From Roseivivax jejudonensis (lineage in GTDB: Bacteria > Pseudomonadota > Alphaproteobacteria > Rhodobacterales > Rhodobacteraceae), in NCBI RefSeq assembly GCF_900172265.1, contig NZ_FWFK01000005.1:62001-126000 (forward strand): DNA of 64,000 bases, written 5' to 3'. Position 1 is the stretch's first letter; each line of letters begins with the position of its first letter. Shown here in pieces: positions 42,836 through 52,127 of the stretch. The notes beneath the pieces were generated by a model that made no database searches, was not told the DNA's origin, and saw only the letters and a program-made list of their open reading frames with translations. The translations under genes and the position numbers were made by a program.

Positions 42836-44031
42836 GCCTCGAACTCCTCCTCCGCGGCGGTGTTCTGCGCGAGGGGCGGCGCATTCACGATGATTTCGAA
42901 CCGCTCTGTCGCATCCGGGTCGCGGCCGGTGCCGCGGTCCTCGGCGCAGACGTAGAGCGTGGGGTCGGGTGCGGGGCGACCGCGCGCGATGTCGGCAAAT
43001 TCCGGTGCCGGGTCTCCGCGGAAGAATACGTTATGGTGGACCAGCCCCGGCCCGTCCCAGCGGGCGCGGAACGACCAGACTCGAGCCGACAGACTGCGTG
43101 GTGCGCGTGCGGCGGCGGGCGCGGCGGATCGGGCATCGGGCCCGAGCGCGCCGTCGGCCAGTGCGCGGGGATCGCCGTTGAAGACCACCGATCCGGCCGG
43201 AAGGATGCGGCCGTTGTCGAGCCGCACGCCGGTCACGCCGTCGCTGTCGCTCAGGATCGCCGTCGCGCTGCGCCCGAGGATCACGCGGCCGCCGTTTTCC
43301 CCGATCAGGCGCGCGATCTCGGCCGCGAGGCCCGACATGCCCTCTGCGATCGCCCAGACGCCGGCGGCCTCCGCATGCCAGACCAGCGACAGGAGGGCAG
43401 GCGTCCGCCCCGGATCGCCGCCGACATACGTGGCGTAGCGCGCAAAAAGCTGGGCGAGGCGCGGATCGAAAAAGCTCTTGCGTGCCAGCCCGGCGAGCGA
43501 CCGGCCCGGCGCCATCGCGGGCAGAAGCCCCGGATCGGACAGGAATCGGCGCGCCAGCGCGCGCGGATCCGGGGCAGAGGCCCGCATGACCGGATCGAGA
43601 AAGGCATCGTGAAGCCGCGCGGCACGTGCGGAAAACGCGCGGAAGTCCGCCTCGGCGCGCGCTCCGGCGAAGGCCCGGATGGCTGCCGCGCTGGCATCGG
43701 GGTCGGCGTGAAGATCGAGACGCGATCCGTCGGGCCAGAAATGCCGCGCGAGTATATCCTGCCGGACCAGGGTCAGCCGGTCCTCCAGCCCTGCGCCGGC
43801 GGCCTCGAACAGCGCGTCGAAGACCCACCGCATCGTCAGGACCGTCGGCCCGGCCTCGACCCCGTCGATGCGGCGCATCTTGCCGCCCGGCGCCGCGGCC
43901 GGATCGACCAGGGTCACGTCGCGCCCGGCGGCGGCAAGCGTGAGCCCGGCGGTCAGCCCGCCGATTCCGGCGCCTATGACGACGACCGGGCCACCGGGCC
44001 CGGCCAAGGGGGGTGTGTCGAGTCGGGACAT
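42445..44031 (-). CDS. crtD: Methoxyneurosporene dehydrogenase (1-hydroxycarotenoid 3,4-desaturase)
   Basis: CrtD desaturates the C-3,4 bond of hydroxylated or methoxylated neurosporene on the way to spheroidene. The 528-residue FAD protein begins with the dinucleotide fold VVVIGAGIGGLTAGLTLAAAG (GxGxxG at 20-25). It ends with LYLAGGGVHPGAGVPMAALS, typical of CrtI/CrtD desaturases. After that, about 40 Ser/Thr/Pro-rich residues overlap the conserved start of CrtC in another frame. The gene is divergent from crtE, with PpsR-type sites between. Confidence 0.95.
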   Translation of the reverse strand: MSRLDTPPLAGPGGPVVVIGAGIGGLTAGLTLAAAGRDVTLVDPAAAPGGKMRRIDGVEAGPTVLTMRWVFDALFEAAGAGLEDRLTLVRQDILARHFWPDGSRLDLHADPDASAAAIRAFAGARAEADFRAFSARAARLHDAFLDPVMRASAPDPRALARRFLSDPGLLPAMAPGRSLAGLARKSFFDPRLAQLFARYATYVGGDPGRTPALLSLVWHAEAAGVWAIAEGMSGLAAEIARLIGENGGRVILGRSATAILSDSDGVTGVRLDNGRILPAGSVVFNGDPRALADGALGPDARSAAPAAARAPRSLSARVWSFRARWDGPGLVHHNVFFRGDPAPEFADIARGRPAPDPTLYVCAEDRGTGRDPDATERFEIIVNAPPLAQNTAAEEEFEACLTRTFGMLARFGARVSPMPEPRALTTPRDFAARFPGSAGSLYGPSPHGMMAAFRRPTARSRMRGLYLAGGGVHPGAGVPMAALSGRHAAAAILTDHASRSPSRPTAMPGGMSTGSATMANAPSRSSPS

Positions 44032-44047
44032 GTCACAATCCTTGACA
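44031..44047. promoter_or_regulatory. PpsR-like half-spaced palindrome at the crtD start
   Basis: TGTCACAATCCTTGACA is a TGT-N11-ACA sequence, one base shorter than the PpsR consensus, overlapping the crtD start codon. N11 variants are reported for CrtJ/PpsR targets. It may act with the consensus site 30 bp away. Confidence 0.5.
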
Positions 44048-44060
44048 GCCTCGGGCGCAC

Positions 44061-44078
44061 TGTCCAGTCTGATTTACA
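44061..44078. promoter_or_regulatory. PpsR/CrtJ-type operator between crtD and crtE
   Basis: TGTCCAGTCTGATTTACA fits TGT-N12-ACA exactly. It lies in the 102-base divergent region and can control both transcripts. Two further N11-like sequences flank it. Confidence 0.78.
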
Positions 44079-44082
44079 CACG

Positions 44083-44099
44083 TGTGTCAGTTTCAGACA
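44083..44099. promoter_or_regulatory. PpsR-like N11 palindrome upstream of crtE
   Basis: TGTGTCAGTTTCAGACA is TGT-N11-ACA, starting 4 bases after the consensus operator. It is 34 bases before the crtE start and could extend the repressor-bound region. Less certain because of its spacing. Confidence 0.4.
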
Positions 44100-44133
44100 A
44101 CAACTCGGCGCCAAGCGCCTATCGGAGGGCCGA

Positions 44134-45015
44134 ATGGGGATGTCAGACCGCATTGAGACGGCGGTACGTGCCGCGCTCGCACGCGGGCAAGGTGGCCCGG
44201 ACACGGCAGCTCCGGCCCAGCTTTCCGGCGCTCTGGGGTATGCCTGCCTGCCCGGCGGGGCGCGCATCCGGCCGCGAATCCTGACGGCCGTGGCGAGCGC
44301 CTGTGGCGATTCCAAACCGGCCGTGACCGACAGCGCGGCCGCCGCGCTCGAACTCATGCATTGCGCGAGCCTTGCGCATGACGACCTGCCCTGCTTCGAC
44401 GACGCCGCGGTCCGCCGGGGCAAGCCGTCGGTGCATCGCGCCTACGACGAGCCGATCGCGGTTCTGACAGGCGACGCGCTCATCATCCTGTCCTTCGAAA
44501 CATTGGCCCGCGCGGCGGCGCATGACCCGATGCGCGCCGTCGGCCTGATCGAGATCCTGACCCGGGCCAGCGGCATGCCGCACGGCATCTGCGCGGGACA
44601 GGGCTGGGAAAGCGAGACCGAGATCGACCTGTCGGCCTATCACCGTGCCAAGACCGGCGCGCTCTTCGTCGCTGCGACGCAGATGGGCGCCACGGCGGCC
44701 GGCGAGGATCCGGAGCCGTGGACCGAGCTCGGCGCGCGCATCGGCGAAGCGTTCCAGGTGGCTGACGACCTGCGCGACGCGTTCGACAGCGAGGCGAGCC
44801 TCGGCAAGCCCGCCGGCCAGGACGCAGTGCATAGCCGGCCAAATGCGGTCCAGGAACTGGGCAAGACCGGCGCGATCGAACGGCTGCGCGACATTCTCGC
44901 CGGCGCCATCGCGTCGATCCCGTCCTGCCCCGGCGAGGCCGCTCTGGCGCAGATGGTGCGCTGGCAGGCCGAACGGCTGACGCCGGCCTGGGCGGCCTCG
45001 GCCGCGCGGGTCTGA
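44134..45015 (+). CDS. crtE: Geranylgeranyl diphosphate synthase
   Basis: CrtE extends farnesyl diphosphate to GGPP, used for carotenoids and for the bacteriochlorophyll tail. The 293-residue protein has the first aspartate-rich motif DDLPCFDD (83-90) and the second, DDLRDAFD, near residue 210, plus RPRIL in the basic substrate site. Two ATGs are close together (44134 and 44140). GGAGGG at 44124-44129 lies 4 bases before the first, so I used 44134. A frame extending upstream to 42544 is only a shadow of crtD. crtF begins 5 bases after the stop. Confidence 0.96.
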   Translation: MGMSDRIETAVRAALARGQGGPDTAAPAQLSGALGYACLPGGARIRPRILTAVASACGDSKPAVTDSAAAALELMHCASLAHDDLPCFDDAAVRRGKPSVHRAYDEPIAVLTGDALIILSFETLARAAAHDPMRAVGLIEILTRASGMPHGICAGQGWESETEIDLSAYHRAKTGALFVAATQMGATAAGEDPEPWTELGARIGEAFQVADDLRDAFDSEASLGKPAGQDAVHSRPNAVQELGKTGAIERLRDILAGAIASIPSCPGEAALAQMVRWQAERLTPAWAASAARV

Positions 45016-45020
45016 CGCCG

Positions 45021-46154
45021 GTGGCTGCGCCCGCGGACCTGCCGGCGCACGCGCCGCGGCCCGACTGGCGCACGCGCGTCCTGCGATGGGTCGCCCGCCC
45101 GGGATTCCAGGCCTGGGCCGCCCGCTTTCCGCTGAGCCGCCGCTACGTGCGGCGCAAAGGGACGGACCTCTTCGATCTCGTTCAGGGCTTCGTCTCGAGC
45201 CAGGTGCTTCTCGCACTGGTCGATCTGCAGCTGTGTCACCACCTCGCCGACGGCCCGCGTCATCCCGACGACCTCGCCGGCGTGGTCGACGTGCGCGCGG
45301 ACCGTCTTGCCCGCCTGCTGCAAGCCGGGGCGGCCCTGGGACTCTTGCGGCGCACGCGCGATGGCCGGTTCGGGCTGGAGCCGTCCGGCGCCGCGCTGAT
45401 CGGCGTTCCGGGGCTCGAGGCGATGATTGCGCACCACCGGATCCTCTACCGCGATCTTGCCGACCCGGTCGCGTTCCTGCGGGGCGACACCGAGCCAGAA
45501 CTGGCGCAGCTCTGGCCCTACGTCTTCGGCGCCGGCGCAGCGGAGGATCCCGCGCGGGCCCGTCGCTACTCGCGGCTCATGGCCGACAGCCAGGCGCTCG
45601 TGGCCGCCGATACGCTCGGCGCGGTGTCTTTGTCCGGTGTGACTCATCTGCTCGATGTGGGGGGCGGAACCGGCGTGTTCGCCGAGGCGGCCGCGCGCGC
45701 CAACCCGCAGCTGCAGGTCACGCTGATGGAATTGCCGGCGGTGGCCGAGGCCGCACGCGAGCGCCTCGCGGGCAGCGACGTGTCCGATCGCATCGACATC
45801 GTCGGCGGATCGTTCCGCGATGAGGCGCTGCCCACCGGCGCGGATGCGATCTCGCTGGTGCGGGTGCTCTTCGACCACGAGGACGATACCGTGGTCGCCC
45901 TTCTTGAACGGGTCTACGCGGCGCTGCCGCCAGGAGGCACGGTGATTGTGTCCGAGCCGATGTCGGGCGGCGCGAGGCCCGATCGCGCCGGCGACGTGTT
46001 CTACTCCTTTTACACGATGGCGATGGGCACCGGGACGGTGCGCGCGCCCGACCGGATCGCGCGGCTTCTGACCGATGCCGGGTTCGTCCGGGTCAGCGCG
46101 CCGCGCCCGCTGCGCAGTTTCGTCACGCGCGTCGTGACCGCGACCCGTCCTTGA
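45021..46154 (+). CDS. crtF: Demethylspheroidene O-methyltransferase
   Basis: CrtF methylates the 1-hydroxyl group of hydroxycarotenoids with S-adenosylmethionine. The 377-residue protein has an N-terminal dimerisation/winged-helix region (about 45-170) and a class I methyltransferase domain. The SAM motif is HLLDVGGGTGVFAEAAARA, followed by DALP-like and LFDHEDDTVVALLERVY segments. The start is a GTG at 45021, directly after crtE. The end of the gene and the intergenic region after it hold the bchC promoter, as in Rhodobacter. Confidence 0.95.
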   Translation: MAAPADLPAHAPRPDWRTRVLRWVARPGFQAWAARFPLSRRYVRRKGTDLFDLVQGFVSSQVLLALVDLQLCHHLADGPRHPDDLAGVVDVRADRLARLLQAGAALGLLRRTRDGRFGLEPSGAALIGVPGLEAMIAHHRILYRDLADPVAFLRGDTEPELAQLWPYVFGAGAAEDPARARRYSRLMADSQALVAADTLGAVSLSGVTHLLDVGGGTGVFAEAAARANPQLQVTLMELPAVAEAARERLAGSDVSDRIDIVGGSFRDEALPTGADAISLVRVLFDHEDDTVVALLERVYAALPPGGTVIVSEPMSGGARPDRAGDVFYSFYTMAMGTGTVRAPDRIARLLTDAGFVRVSAPRPLRSFVTRVVTATRP

Positions 46155-46170
46155 GCGCTGTTTCCGCGAC

Positions 46171-46188
46171 TGTTCTGAATCATTGACA
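46171..46188. promoter_or_regulatory. PpsR/CrtJ-type operator 1 of bchC
   Basis: TGTTCTGAATCATTGACA matches TGT-N12-ACA. Its right end contains the -35 box TTGACA of the bchC promoter. A second site follows after 8 bases, giving the classic bchC arrangement for cooperative repressor binding. Confidence 0.88.
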
Positions 46189-46210
46189 TGCAAGTCTGTC
46201 AGAGTAATCT
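46183..46210 (+). promoter_or_regulatory. bchC promoter (-35 TTGACA, -10 TAATCT)
   Basis: TTGACA (46183-46188), a 16-base spacer and TAATCT (46205-46210) form a good sigma-70 promoter for bchC-bchX-bchY-bchZ and, by read-through, the puf genes. Both boxes are overlapped by PpsR-type palindromes, so repressor binding would block RNA polymerase. Confidence 0.75.
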
Positions 46211-46214
46211 GACA
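46197..46214. promoter_or_regulatory. PpsR/CrtJ-type operator 2 of bchC
   Basis: TGTCAGAGTAATCTGACA matches TGT-N12-ACA and covers the -10 box. It is separated by 8 bases from operator 1. Confidence 0.88.
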
Positions 46215-46301
46215 CTAACCTGTAAACCGCGCTAGACACCCGGGAGGGGCGCCGAGACGGCGATATCGGGTGACGCAGCGCCAAAGGCGAGGGAGGGTGA
46301 C

Positions 46302-47243
46302 ATGCAGACCAATGCCGTGCTTCTTCAGCGCCCGCGCGATCTCGTCCTGGCCGATCTGACGCTCACCGACCCCGGCCCGCGCGACGTGGTGGTCGAAATT
46401 GCCCATTCGGGCATCTCGACAGGGACCGAGAAGCTGTTCTGGACCGGTGAGATGCCGCCGTTCCCGGGCATGGGCTACCCTCTGGTGCCCGGCTACGAGG
46501 CAGCAGGCGAAGTCGTGGAGGCGGGGCCCGAAAGCGGGTTCACGGCTGGCGACCACGTCTTCGTTCCCGGCGCCAATTGCTATGATGGCGCGCACGGCCT
46601 GTTCGGCGGCGCAGCCGCGCATATCGTCGCCGACGCGGCTCGGGTGACGCGCATCGAACGCGGCCACGGGCCCGAGGGCGCGCTTCTCGCGCTCGCCGCC
46701 ACTGCACGCCACGCACTGGCGGGCCTGCGCACCGAGCTGCCGGAGCTGATCGTCGGTCACGGCGTCCTCGGCCGGCTGCTGGCGCGGCTGACGCTGGCCG
46801 CCGGCGCGCCCGCCCCGGTCGTCTGGGACACCGATGCCGGCCGGCGCGACGGCGCCACCGGGTACCCGGTGATCGCGCCGGAAGACGACCCGCGCCGCGA
46901 TTATCGCGCAATCTACGACGCGTCGGGCGATGCGGCCCTTATCGACACGTTGATCGGACGGCTCGCCAAGGGCGGCGAGCTGGTGCTCGCGGGGTTCTAC
47001 AAGGACCGCCCGAGCTTTGCCTTCGCGCCCGCCTTCATGAAGGAGGCGCGGCTGCGGATCGCCGCGGAATGGACCGCGGACGACCTCGGCGCCACCCGAG
47101 CGCTGATCGAGAGCGGCACCCTGTCGCTCGGCGGGCTCGTGACGCACCGGCGGCCGGCGACAGACGCCGCGACCGCCTATACCACCGCGTTCGACGACCC
47201 CGCCTGCCTCAAGATGATACTCGACTGGAAGGACACGGCATGA
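46302..47243 (+). CDS. bchC: 3-hydroxyethyl bacteriochlorophyllide a dehydrogenase
   Basis: BchC oxidises the 3-hydroxyethyl group to the 3-acetyl group of bacteriochlorophyllide a. The 313-residue zinc-less MDR-type dehydrogenase has [17 protein letters not shown] in the catalytic domain and [21 protein letters not shown] as the nucleotide-binding fold. The start at 46302 follows a strong ribosome site (GGGAGGG, 6 bases upstream). The stop overlaps bchX by 4 bases, so translation is coupled. Confidence 0.96.
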   Translation: MQTNAVLLQRPRDLVLADLTLTDPGPRDVVVEIAHSGISTGTEKLFWTGEMPPFPGMGYPLVPGYEAAGEVVEAGPESGFTAGDHVFVPGANCYDGAHGLFGGAAAHIVADAARVTRIERGHGPEGALLALAATARHALAGLRTELPELIVGHGVLGRLLARLTLAAGAPAPVVWDTDAGRRDGATGYPVIAPEDDPRRDYRAIYDASGDAALIDTLIGRLAKGGELVLAGFYKDRPSFAFAPAFMKEARLRIAAEWTADDLGATRALIESGTLSLGGLVTHRRPATDAATAYTTAFDDPACLKMILDWKDTA

Positions 47244-48241
47244 AGGACGAAGTTCCCAACCTGAAGGACTTCGACCAGCGGCTGCGCGACGAGGCCAACG
47301 AGGATCTCGCCGACGTGATTCCGCAGGAAGCCACCAAGGAAACGCAGATCATCGCGATCTACGGAAAGGGCGGTATCGGCAAGTCCTTCACGCTGGCCAA
47401 CCTGAGCCACATGATGGCCGAGCAGGGCAAGCGCGTGCTGCTCATCGGCTGCGATCCGAAATCGGACACCACGTCGCTGCTGTTCGGCGGCAAGGCCTGT
47501 CCGACGATCATCGAGACCTCGACCAAGAAGAAGCTTGCCGGCGAGGAGGTCGCGATCGGCGACGTCTGCTTCAAGCGCGGCGGCGTCTTCGCGATGGAAC
47601 TCGGCGGTCCCGAGGTCGGCCGCGGCTGTGGCGGTCGGGGCATCATCCACGGGTTCGAGCTTCTGGAGAAGCTCGGCTTCCACGACTGGGACTTCGACTA
47701 CGTCCTGCTCGACTTCCTCGGCGACGTGGTCTGCGGCGGCTTCGGACTGCCGATCGCGCGCGACATGGCGCAGAAGGTGATCCTGGTCGGCTCGAACGAC
47801 CTGCAATCCCTCTACGTGGCGAACAACGTCTGTTCGGCAGTGGAGTACTTCCGCAAGCTCGGCGGCAATGTCGGCGTTGCGGGGCTGGTGGTGAACAAGG
47901 ACGACGGCTCGGGCGAGGCGCAGGCCTTTGCCGAAGCGGTCGACATTCCCGTTCTCGCCGCGATTCCGCAGGACGACGACCTGCGCAAGAAATCGGCGAA
48001 CTACCAGATCGTCGGCACGGCGGAGTCGCGCTGGGGATCGCTGTTCGCGGGACTCGCCGAGGCGGTGTCGCTGGCCCCGCCGGTGCGACCGACGCCGCTC
48101 GACCAGGACGGCCTTCTCGACCTCTTCGACGGTTCCGACACCGGCGCCGGCGTGGTTCTCGAGCCGGCGACCGACGCCGACATGCGCGGCAAGTACGCCG
48201 AGCCGAAGCCGTCGCTCGAGGTGATCTACGACGAGGCGTGA
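47240..48241 (+). CDS. bchX: Chlorophyllide a reductase iron protein subunit X
   Basis: BchX is the nitrogenase-like ATP-dependent reductase that passes electrons to BchYZ, reducing ring B of chlorophyllide a. The 333-residue protein has the P-loop [10 protein letters not shown] (GKGGIGKS at 42-49), the switch region GCDPKSDTT, and the two cysteines that hold the [4Fe-4S] cluster between subunits: Cys130 in GRGCGGRG and Cys165 in DVVCGGFG. It starts in the bchC stop codon. A GC-rich hairpin follows before bchY. Confidence 0.98.
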   Translation: MKDEVPNLKDFDQRLRDEANEDLADVIPQEATKETQIIAIYGKGGIGKSFTLANLSHMMAEQGKRVLLIGCDPKSDTTSLLFGGKACPTIIETSTKKKLAGEEVAIGDVCFKRGGVFAMELGGPEVGRGCGGRGIIHGFELLEKLGFHDWDFDYVLLDFLGDVVCGGFGLPIARDMAQKVILVGSNDLQSLYVANNVCSAVEYFRKLGGNVGVAGLVVNKDDGSGEAQAFAEAVDIPVLAAIPQDDDLRKKSANYQIVGTAESRWGSLFAGLAEAVSLAPPVRPTPLDQDGLLDLFDGSDTGAGVVLEPATDADMRGKYAEPKPSLEVIYDEA

Positions 48242-48255
48242 GAGACGCCGCCGGA

Positions 48256-48309
48256 CCGGGGGCGCTGCCCCCGGACCCCCGGAGGATTTGGACCAAGAAG
48301 AAGATGGGG
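48256..48309 (+). repeat. REP-like intergenic hairpin element between bchX and bchY
   Basis: CCGGGGGC and GCCCCCGG form a perfect 8-bp stem around GCT (48256-48274). It is followed by ACCCCCGGAGGATTTGG and a purine-rich AAGAAGAAG run. From memory, very similar GGGGGCGCTGCCCCC...CCCCCGGA...AAGAAGAAG elements are scattered between genes of Rhodobacterales genomes. Only one copy was found in this window. It could stabilise the bchX message or reduce read-through into bchY. Confidence 0.6.
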
Positions 48310-48314
48310 TCGAC

Positions 48315-49850
48315 GTGACCGACGAAGCGAGAGACGACGAGACCGGACGGACGGAGAGCCAGGACGCGGCCCCCGTCGACGGGCACGGCTGTCACGCGGG
48401 CGCGGAGATGGACGCGGCGGCGCGCCGGGCCGGCGCGTCGGACATCCTCGACCGGTATGCCGAAGATTATCCGCAGGGCCCGCACGACAAGCCGCAGAGC
48501 ATGTGCCCGGCCTTCGGGTCGCTGCGCGTGGGCCTGCGGATGAAGCGGGTCGCGACGGTCCTGTCGGGCTCGGCGTGCTGCGTCTACGGGCTGTCCTTCG
48601 TCAGCCACTTCTACGGCGCGCGCCGGTCGGTCGGCTATGTGCCGTTCGATTCCGAGACACTGGTGACAGGCAAGCTCTTCGAGGACATCCGCGCGGCGGT
48701 GCACGAGCTCGCGGATCCCGACAAGCGCGACGCGATCGTCGTGACCAATCTCTGTGTGCCGACCGCGTCGGGCGTGCCGCTGCGGCTTCTGCCGAAGGAG
48801 ATCGACGGCGTCCGGGTGGTGGGGATCGACGTGCCGGGCTTCGGCGTGCCGACGCACGCGGAGGCCAAGGACGTGCTGGCGGGCGCGATGCTGGACTATG
48901 CGCGGACGGAGGTCGAGGCCGGGCCGGTGGCGGCGCCGGAGGCGCGGGTGAGCGACCGGCCGACGGTCACGCTCCTCGGGGAGATGTTCCCGGCGGACCC
49001 GATGACGATCGGCGCGCTGCTCGATCCGCTCGGCCTTGCGGCCGGGCCGGTGGTGCCGTGCCGGGAATGGCGCGAGCTCTATGCCGCGCTCGATTGCGGC
49101 GCCGTCGCGGCGCTGCACCCGTTCTACAGCGCCAGTGTGCGCGTGTTCGAGACGGCGGGAAGGCCGGTGATCGGCTCCGCGCCCGTGGGATACGAGGGAA
49201 CGGCCGCGTGGTTGGGCCGGATTGCGGATGTCTTCGGCGTGCCGAAGGCGACGGCCGCGGCCGCGCAGAACGCCATCCTCCCGGGCGTGAAGGATGCGCT
49301 GGCCGCGGCACCGATTTCGGGTCGCATCACGCTGTCGGGCTACGAGGGCTCGGAACTTCTGGTGGCGCGGCTCCTGATCGAGAGCGGGGCGGAGGTGCCC
49401 TATGTCGGCACCGCCTGCGCCCGGTCGCGCTGGTCGGAGGAGGATGCCGCCTGGCTCGAGGCGCGGGGCTGCCGCGTGCGCTTTCGCGCGTCGCTCGAAG
49501 ACGACATCGCGGCGATGGAGGCGGCCGATCCCGACCTCGCCATCGGCACCACGCCGGTCGTGCAGGCGGCCAAGGAGCGCGGGATCCCTGGGCTCTACTT
49601 CACGAACCTGATCTCGGCGCGGCCGCTGATGGGTGCCGCGGGCGCCGGCCCGCTGGCGCAGGTGGTCAATGCCGCGATCGGCGGGCGCGAGCGCATGGAC
49701 CGGATGCGGGCGTTCTTCGAGGGCGTCGGCACAGGCGACAGCGCCGGTGTCTGGGAAGGCGCGCCGAACCTGCGTGACGATTTCCGCCGCACCAACCAGA
49801 AGAAGCTCGATCGTGCCGCCAAGGCGCGCCGCGCGCAGGAGATGATCTGA
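48315..49850 (+). CDS. bchY: Chlorophyllide a reductase subunit Y
   Basis: BchY pairs with BchZ to form the nitrogenase-MoFe-like catalytic part of chlorophyllide a reductase. The 511-residue protein shows cluster-ligand cysteine regions [24 protein letters not shown] and [13 protein letters not shown]. The N terminus before residue 50 is acidic and variable. I chose the GTG at 48315 (reading [10 protein letters not shown] after the initiator) because the TTG at 48288 lies inside the repeat-like hairpin element. bchZ begins 61 bases after the stop. Confidence 0.95.
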   Translation: MTDEARDDETGRTESQDAAPVDGHGCHAGAEMDAAARRAGASDILDRYAEDYPQGPHDKPQSMCPAFGSLRVGLRMKRVATVLSGSACCVYGLSFVSHFYGARRSVGYVPFDSETLVTGKLFEDIRAAVHELADPDKRDAIVVTNLCVPTASGVPLRLLPKEIDGVRVVGIDVPGFGVPTHAEAKDVLAGAMLDYARTEVEAGPVAAPEARVSDRPTVTLLGEMFPADPMTIGALLDPLGLAAGPVVPCREWRELYAALDCGAVAALHPFYSASVRVFETAGRPVIGSAPVGYEGTAAWLGRIADVFGVPKATAAAAQNAILPGVKDALAAAPISGRITLSGYEGSELLVARLLIESGAEVPYVGTACARSRWSEEDAAWLEARGCRVRFRASLEDDIAAMEAADPDLAIGTTPVVQAAKERGIPGLYFTNLISARPLMGAAGAGPLAQVVNAAIGGRERMDRMRAFFEGVGTGDSAGVWEGAPNLRDDFRRTNQKKLDRAAKARRAQEMI

Positions 49851-49911
49851 TGATGGCGCTGCGCACGATACCGAACGCCGCCCTGCGGGCCCCTGCCGGG
49901 GGAGATGCGGG

Positions 49912-51375
49912 ATGCTGATTCAGGACCATGACAGGGCCGGCGGCTACTGGGGTGCGGTCTACGCCTTCTGCGCGGTGAAGGGCCTGCAGGTGGTGATCGA
50001 CGGCCCGGTGGGCTGCGAGAACCTGCCGGTGACATCGGTGCTGCACTACACCGACGCGCTGCCGCCGCACGAGCTTCCGATCGTGGTGACCGGTCTCGGC
50101 GAGGAGGAGCTTGGCCGCGAGGGCACCGAGGGCGCGATGAAGCGTGCTTGGGGCTGTCTCGACCCGGCGCTTCCGGCGGTCGTGGTCACCGGCTCGATCG
50201 CGGAGATGATCGGCGGCGGGGTCACGCCCGAGGGCACCAACCTGCAGCGGTTCTTGCCGCGCACCATCGACGAGGATCAGTGGCAGGCGGCGGACCGCGC
50301 CATGACCTGGATCTTCACCGAGTGGGGCATGACCAAGGGCCGGATGCCGCCCGAGGCCAAGCGCGAGGACGACGCGCCCCCGCGTGTGAACATCCTCGGG
50401 CCGATGTACGGCACGTTCAACATGCCCTCCGACCTCGCCGAGATCCGGCGCCTCGTCGAAGGCATCGGCGCCGAGGTCAACATGGTGATGCCGATAGGCG
50501 CGCACCTCGCCGAGATGCGCAACCTGGTGAACGCCGACGCCAACGTGGTGATGTACCGCGAGTTCGGCCGCGGGCTCGCGGAGGTGCTGGGCAAGCCCTA
50601 CCTGCAGGCGCCGATCGGGATGGAGTCCACGACGCTGTTCCTGCGGCGGCTGGGCGAGATGCTCGGACTCGACCCCGAACCGTTCATCGAGCGCGAGAAG
50701 CATTCGACGCTGAAGCCGGTCTGGGATCTGTGGCGGTCGGTCACGCAGGATTTCTTCGCGACCGCGAATTTCGGGATCGTCGCGAACGAGACCTACACGC
50801 GCGGCATCCGCAACTACCTCGAGGGCGATCTCGGACTGCCCTGCGCCTTTGCGGTGGCCCGCGTTGCGGGCAAGAAGACCGACAACGACAGCGTGCGCGC
50901 GATGATCTCGCGCGAGCGTCCGATCGTCGTGCTCGGCTCGATCAACGAGAAGATGTACCTCGCCGAAACGCGCGGCGGGCACGGACCGCAGCCAGCCTTC
51001 ATCCCGGCCAGCTTTCCGGGCGCGGCGATCCGCCGGCACACCGGCACACCGATGATGGGCTATGCCGGCGCGACCTACCTTCTGCAGGAGGTGTGCAACG
51101 GGCTCTTCGACGCGCTGTTCCACATCCTGCCGCTCGGCAGTGCGATGGATGCCGGAGACGCCACGCCGACGCCATTGCGCCGCGACATGGCCTGGGACGC
51201 CGACGCGCAAGCCGAGCTCGACCGGATCGTCGCCACGCATCCGGTGCTGACCCGCATTTCCGCAGCCAAGACATTGCGCGACGCCGCCGAGGCCGAAGCG
51301 CTGAAACAAGGGGCCGACCGCGTCGTGCGCGAGACGGTGCAGGCCCTCGATCCAAGCCAGGGAGGGTCCTCATGA
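49912..51375 (+). CDS. bchZ: Chlorophyllide a reductase subunit Z
   Basis: BchZ completes the BchYZ catalytic component. The 487-residue protein begins [20 protein letters not shown], has the cluster-ligand region [20 protein letters not shown], and carries a C-terminal PCP-like/BchB-like domain ([15 protein letters not shown]). The stop overlaps the pufQ start by 4 bases (ATGA), directly linking pigment synthesis to the puf operon, the superoperon arrangement of Rhodobacter. Confidence 0.97.
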   Translation: MLIQDHDRAGGYWGAVYAFCAVKGLQVVIDGPVGCENLPVTSVLHYTDALPPHELPIVVTGLGEEELGREGTEGAMKRAWGCLDPALPAVVVTGSIAEMIGGGVTPEGTNLQRFLPRTIDEDQWQAADRAMTWIFTEWGMTKGRMPPEAKREDDAPPRVNILGPMYGTFNMPSDLAEIRRLVEGIGAEVNMVMPIGAHLAEMRNLVNADANVVMYREFGRGLAEVLGKPYLQAPIGMESTTLFLRRLGEMLGLDPEPFIEREKHSTLKPVWDLWRSVTQDFFATANFGIVANETYTRGIRNYLEGDLGLPCAFAVARVAGKKTDNDSVRAMISRERPIVVLGSINEKMYLAETRGGHGPQPAFIPASFPGAAIRRHTGTPMMGYAGATYLLQEVCNGLFDALFHILPLGSAMDAGDATPTPLRRDMAWDADAQAELDRIVATHPVLTRISAAKTLRDAAEAEALKQGADRVVRETVQALDPSQGGSS

Positions 51376-51590
51376 CCGATTTCACCACCGACATGCCGCG
51401 TCGCCGCGTGAACAAGCGCGGGGCCGAGTTTCTTGTCTATTTCAGCCTGATCTTCGTGCTGGCGATCCCGTTCGCCACGGGAAGCTGGCTTCTCGACGTG
51501 TTCCGCAAGCAGACGCTCAACCTGCACGGGCCGCTGGCCCGGGCGTGGGCCGAAGCGGACCGGATCACGCCGATCCTTTTCTCGGCCTGA
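51372..51590 (+). CDS. pufQ: PufQ, bacteriochlorophyll synthesis/assembly factor
   Basis: PufQ is a small membrane protein needed for normal bacteriochlorophyll synthesis, perhaps a tetrapyrrole carrier. The 72-residue protein has one membrane helix ([20 protein letters not shown]) and the conserved C-terminal pattern [20 protein letters not shown]. It starts in the bchZ stop codon. A longer frame reading back to 50148 is a shadow of bchZ. Confidence 0.93.
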   Translation: MTDFTTDMPRRRVNKRGAEFLVYFSLIFVLAIPFATGSWLLDVFRKQTLNLHGPLARAWAEADRITPILFSA

Positions 51591-51638
51591 GCCGAGTGAC
51601 CGAACTGGCCGCCTCTTGCTCGGGGCGGACAGCCTGGA

Positions 51639-51652
51639 GGGCGCGCGCGCCC
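51639..51652 (+). other. Palindromic hairpin between pufQ and pufB
   Basis: GGGCGCGCGCGCCC is self-complementary and lies in the 120-base gap between pufQ and pufB. In Rhodobacter the puf message is cut between these genes, and structures there mark the 5' end of the stable pufBA segment. Whether this hairpin does that here is unknown. Confidence 0.4.
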
Positions 51653-51710
51653 GACGGGACCCGGCCGCGAGGGTGTCGCGGCGTCAGCATAACGTTCCGG
51701 AGGAAAGTTC

Positions 51711-51860
51711 ATGGCTGATCCGACCGACCTGTCCTTCACAGGTCTCACCGACGAGCAGGCGCAGGAACTGCATTCCGTCTACATGAGCGGCCTCTGGCTG
51801 TTCTCGGCGGTCGCAGTGGTGGCTCATCTGGCCACCTTCATCTGGCGTCCGTGGTTCTGA
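51711..51860 (+). CDS. pufB: LH1 light-harvesting protein beta chain
   Basis: The 49-residue protein ([20 protein letters not shown] at the start) is LH1 beta. It has one membrane helix with the bacteriochlorophyll-binding His39 in [10 protein letters not shown] and the conserved C-terminal WRPWF. The start at 51711 has a ribosome site GGAGGAAAG. pufA follows 10 bases after the stop. It is too short for usual ORF cut-offs but unmistakable. Confidence 0.97.
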   Translation: MADPTDLSFTGLTDEQAQELHSVYMSGLWLFSAVAVVAHLATFIWRPWF

Positions 51861-51870
51861 GGAGCGGGAA

Positions 51871-52032
51871 ATGGCAAAGTTCTACAAGATCTGGCTCATT
51901 TTCGACCCGCGCCGCGTGTTCGTGGCGCAGGGTGTCTTCCTCTTCCTGCTCGCCGTCATGATCCATCTCGTCGTTCTGTCGAACGGCGTGAACTGGTTCG
52001 AGACGGCCGCCGCCGCCGGCGGCGCAGGCTGA
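51871..52032 (+). CDS. pufA: LH1 light-harvesting protein alpha chain
   Basis: The 53-residue LH1 alpha protein begins [20 protein letters not shown]. The membrane helix carries the bacteriochlorophyll-ligand His32 in [11 protein letters not shown], and [11 protein letters not shown] closes the protein. GGAGCGGG before the ATG is the ribosome site. With pufB it builds the ring around the reaction centre. Confidence 0.97.
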   Translation: MAKFYKIWLIFDPRRVFVAQGVFLFLLAVMIHLVVLSNGVNWFETAAAAGGAG

Positions 52033-52082
52033 TGAGCCCGGCGCGGGCCGAGAGCCCGTGCCGCTACACCGGTGACACGACC

Positions 52083-52127
52083 GCCGCGGGCGGACGACGG
52101 GAGGCTGACGCCACCCCCGCCCGCGGC
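52083..52127 (+). other. pufBA-pufL intercistronic stability hairpin
   Basis: GCCGCGGGCGG (52083-52093) pairs perfectly with CCGCCCGCGGC (52117-52127) over 11 bp with a 23-base loop. A smaller hairpin GCCCG-GCG-CGGGC (52036-52048) precedes it. Hairpins in this place protect pufBA RNA from 3' exonucleases in Rhodobacter, giving more LH1 than reaction centre. The role here follows from position and family knowledge. Confidence 0.8.
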
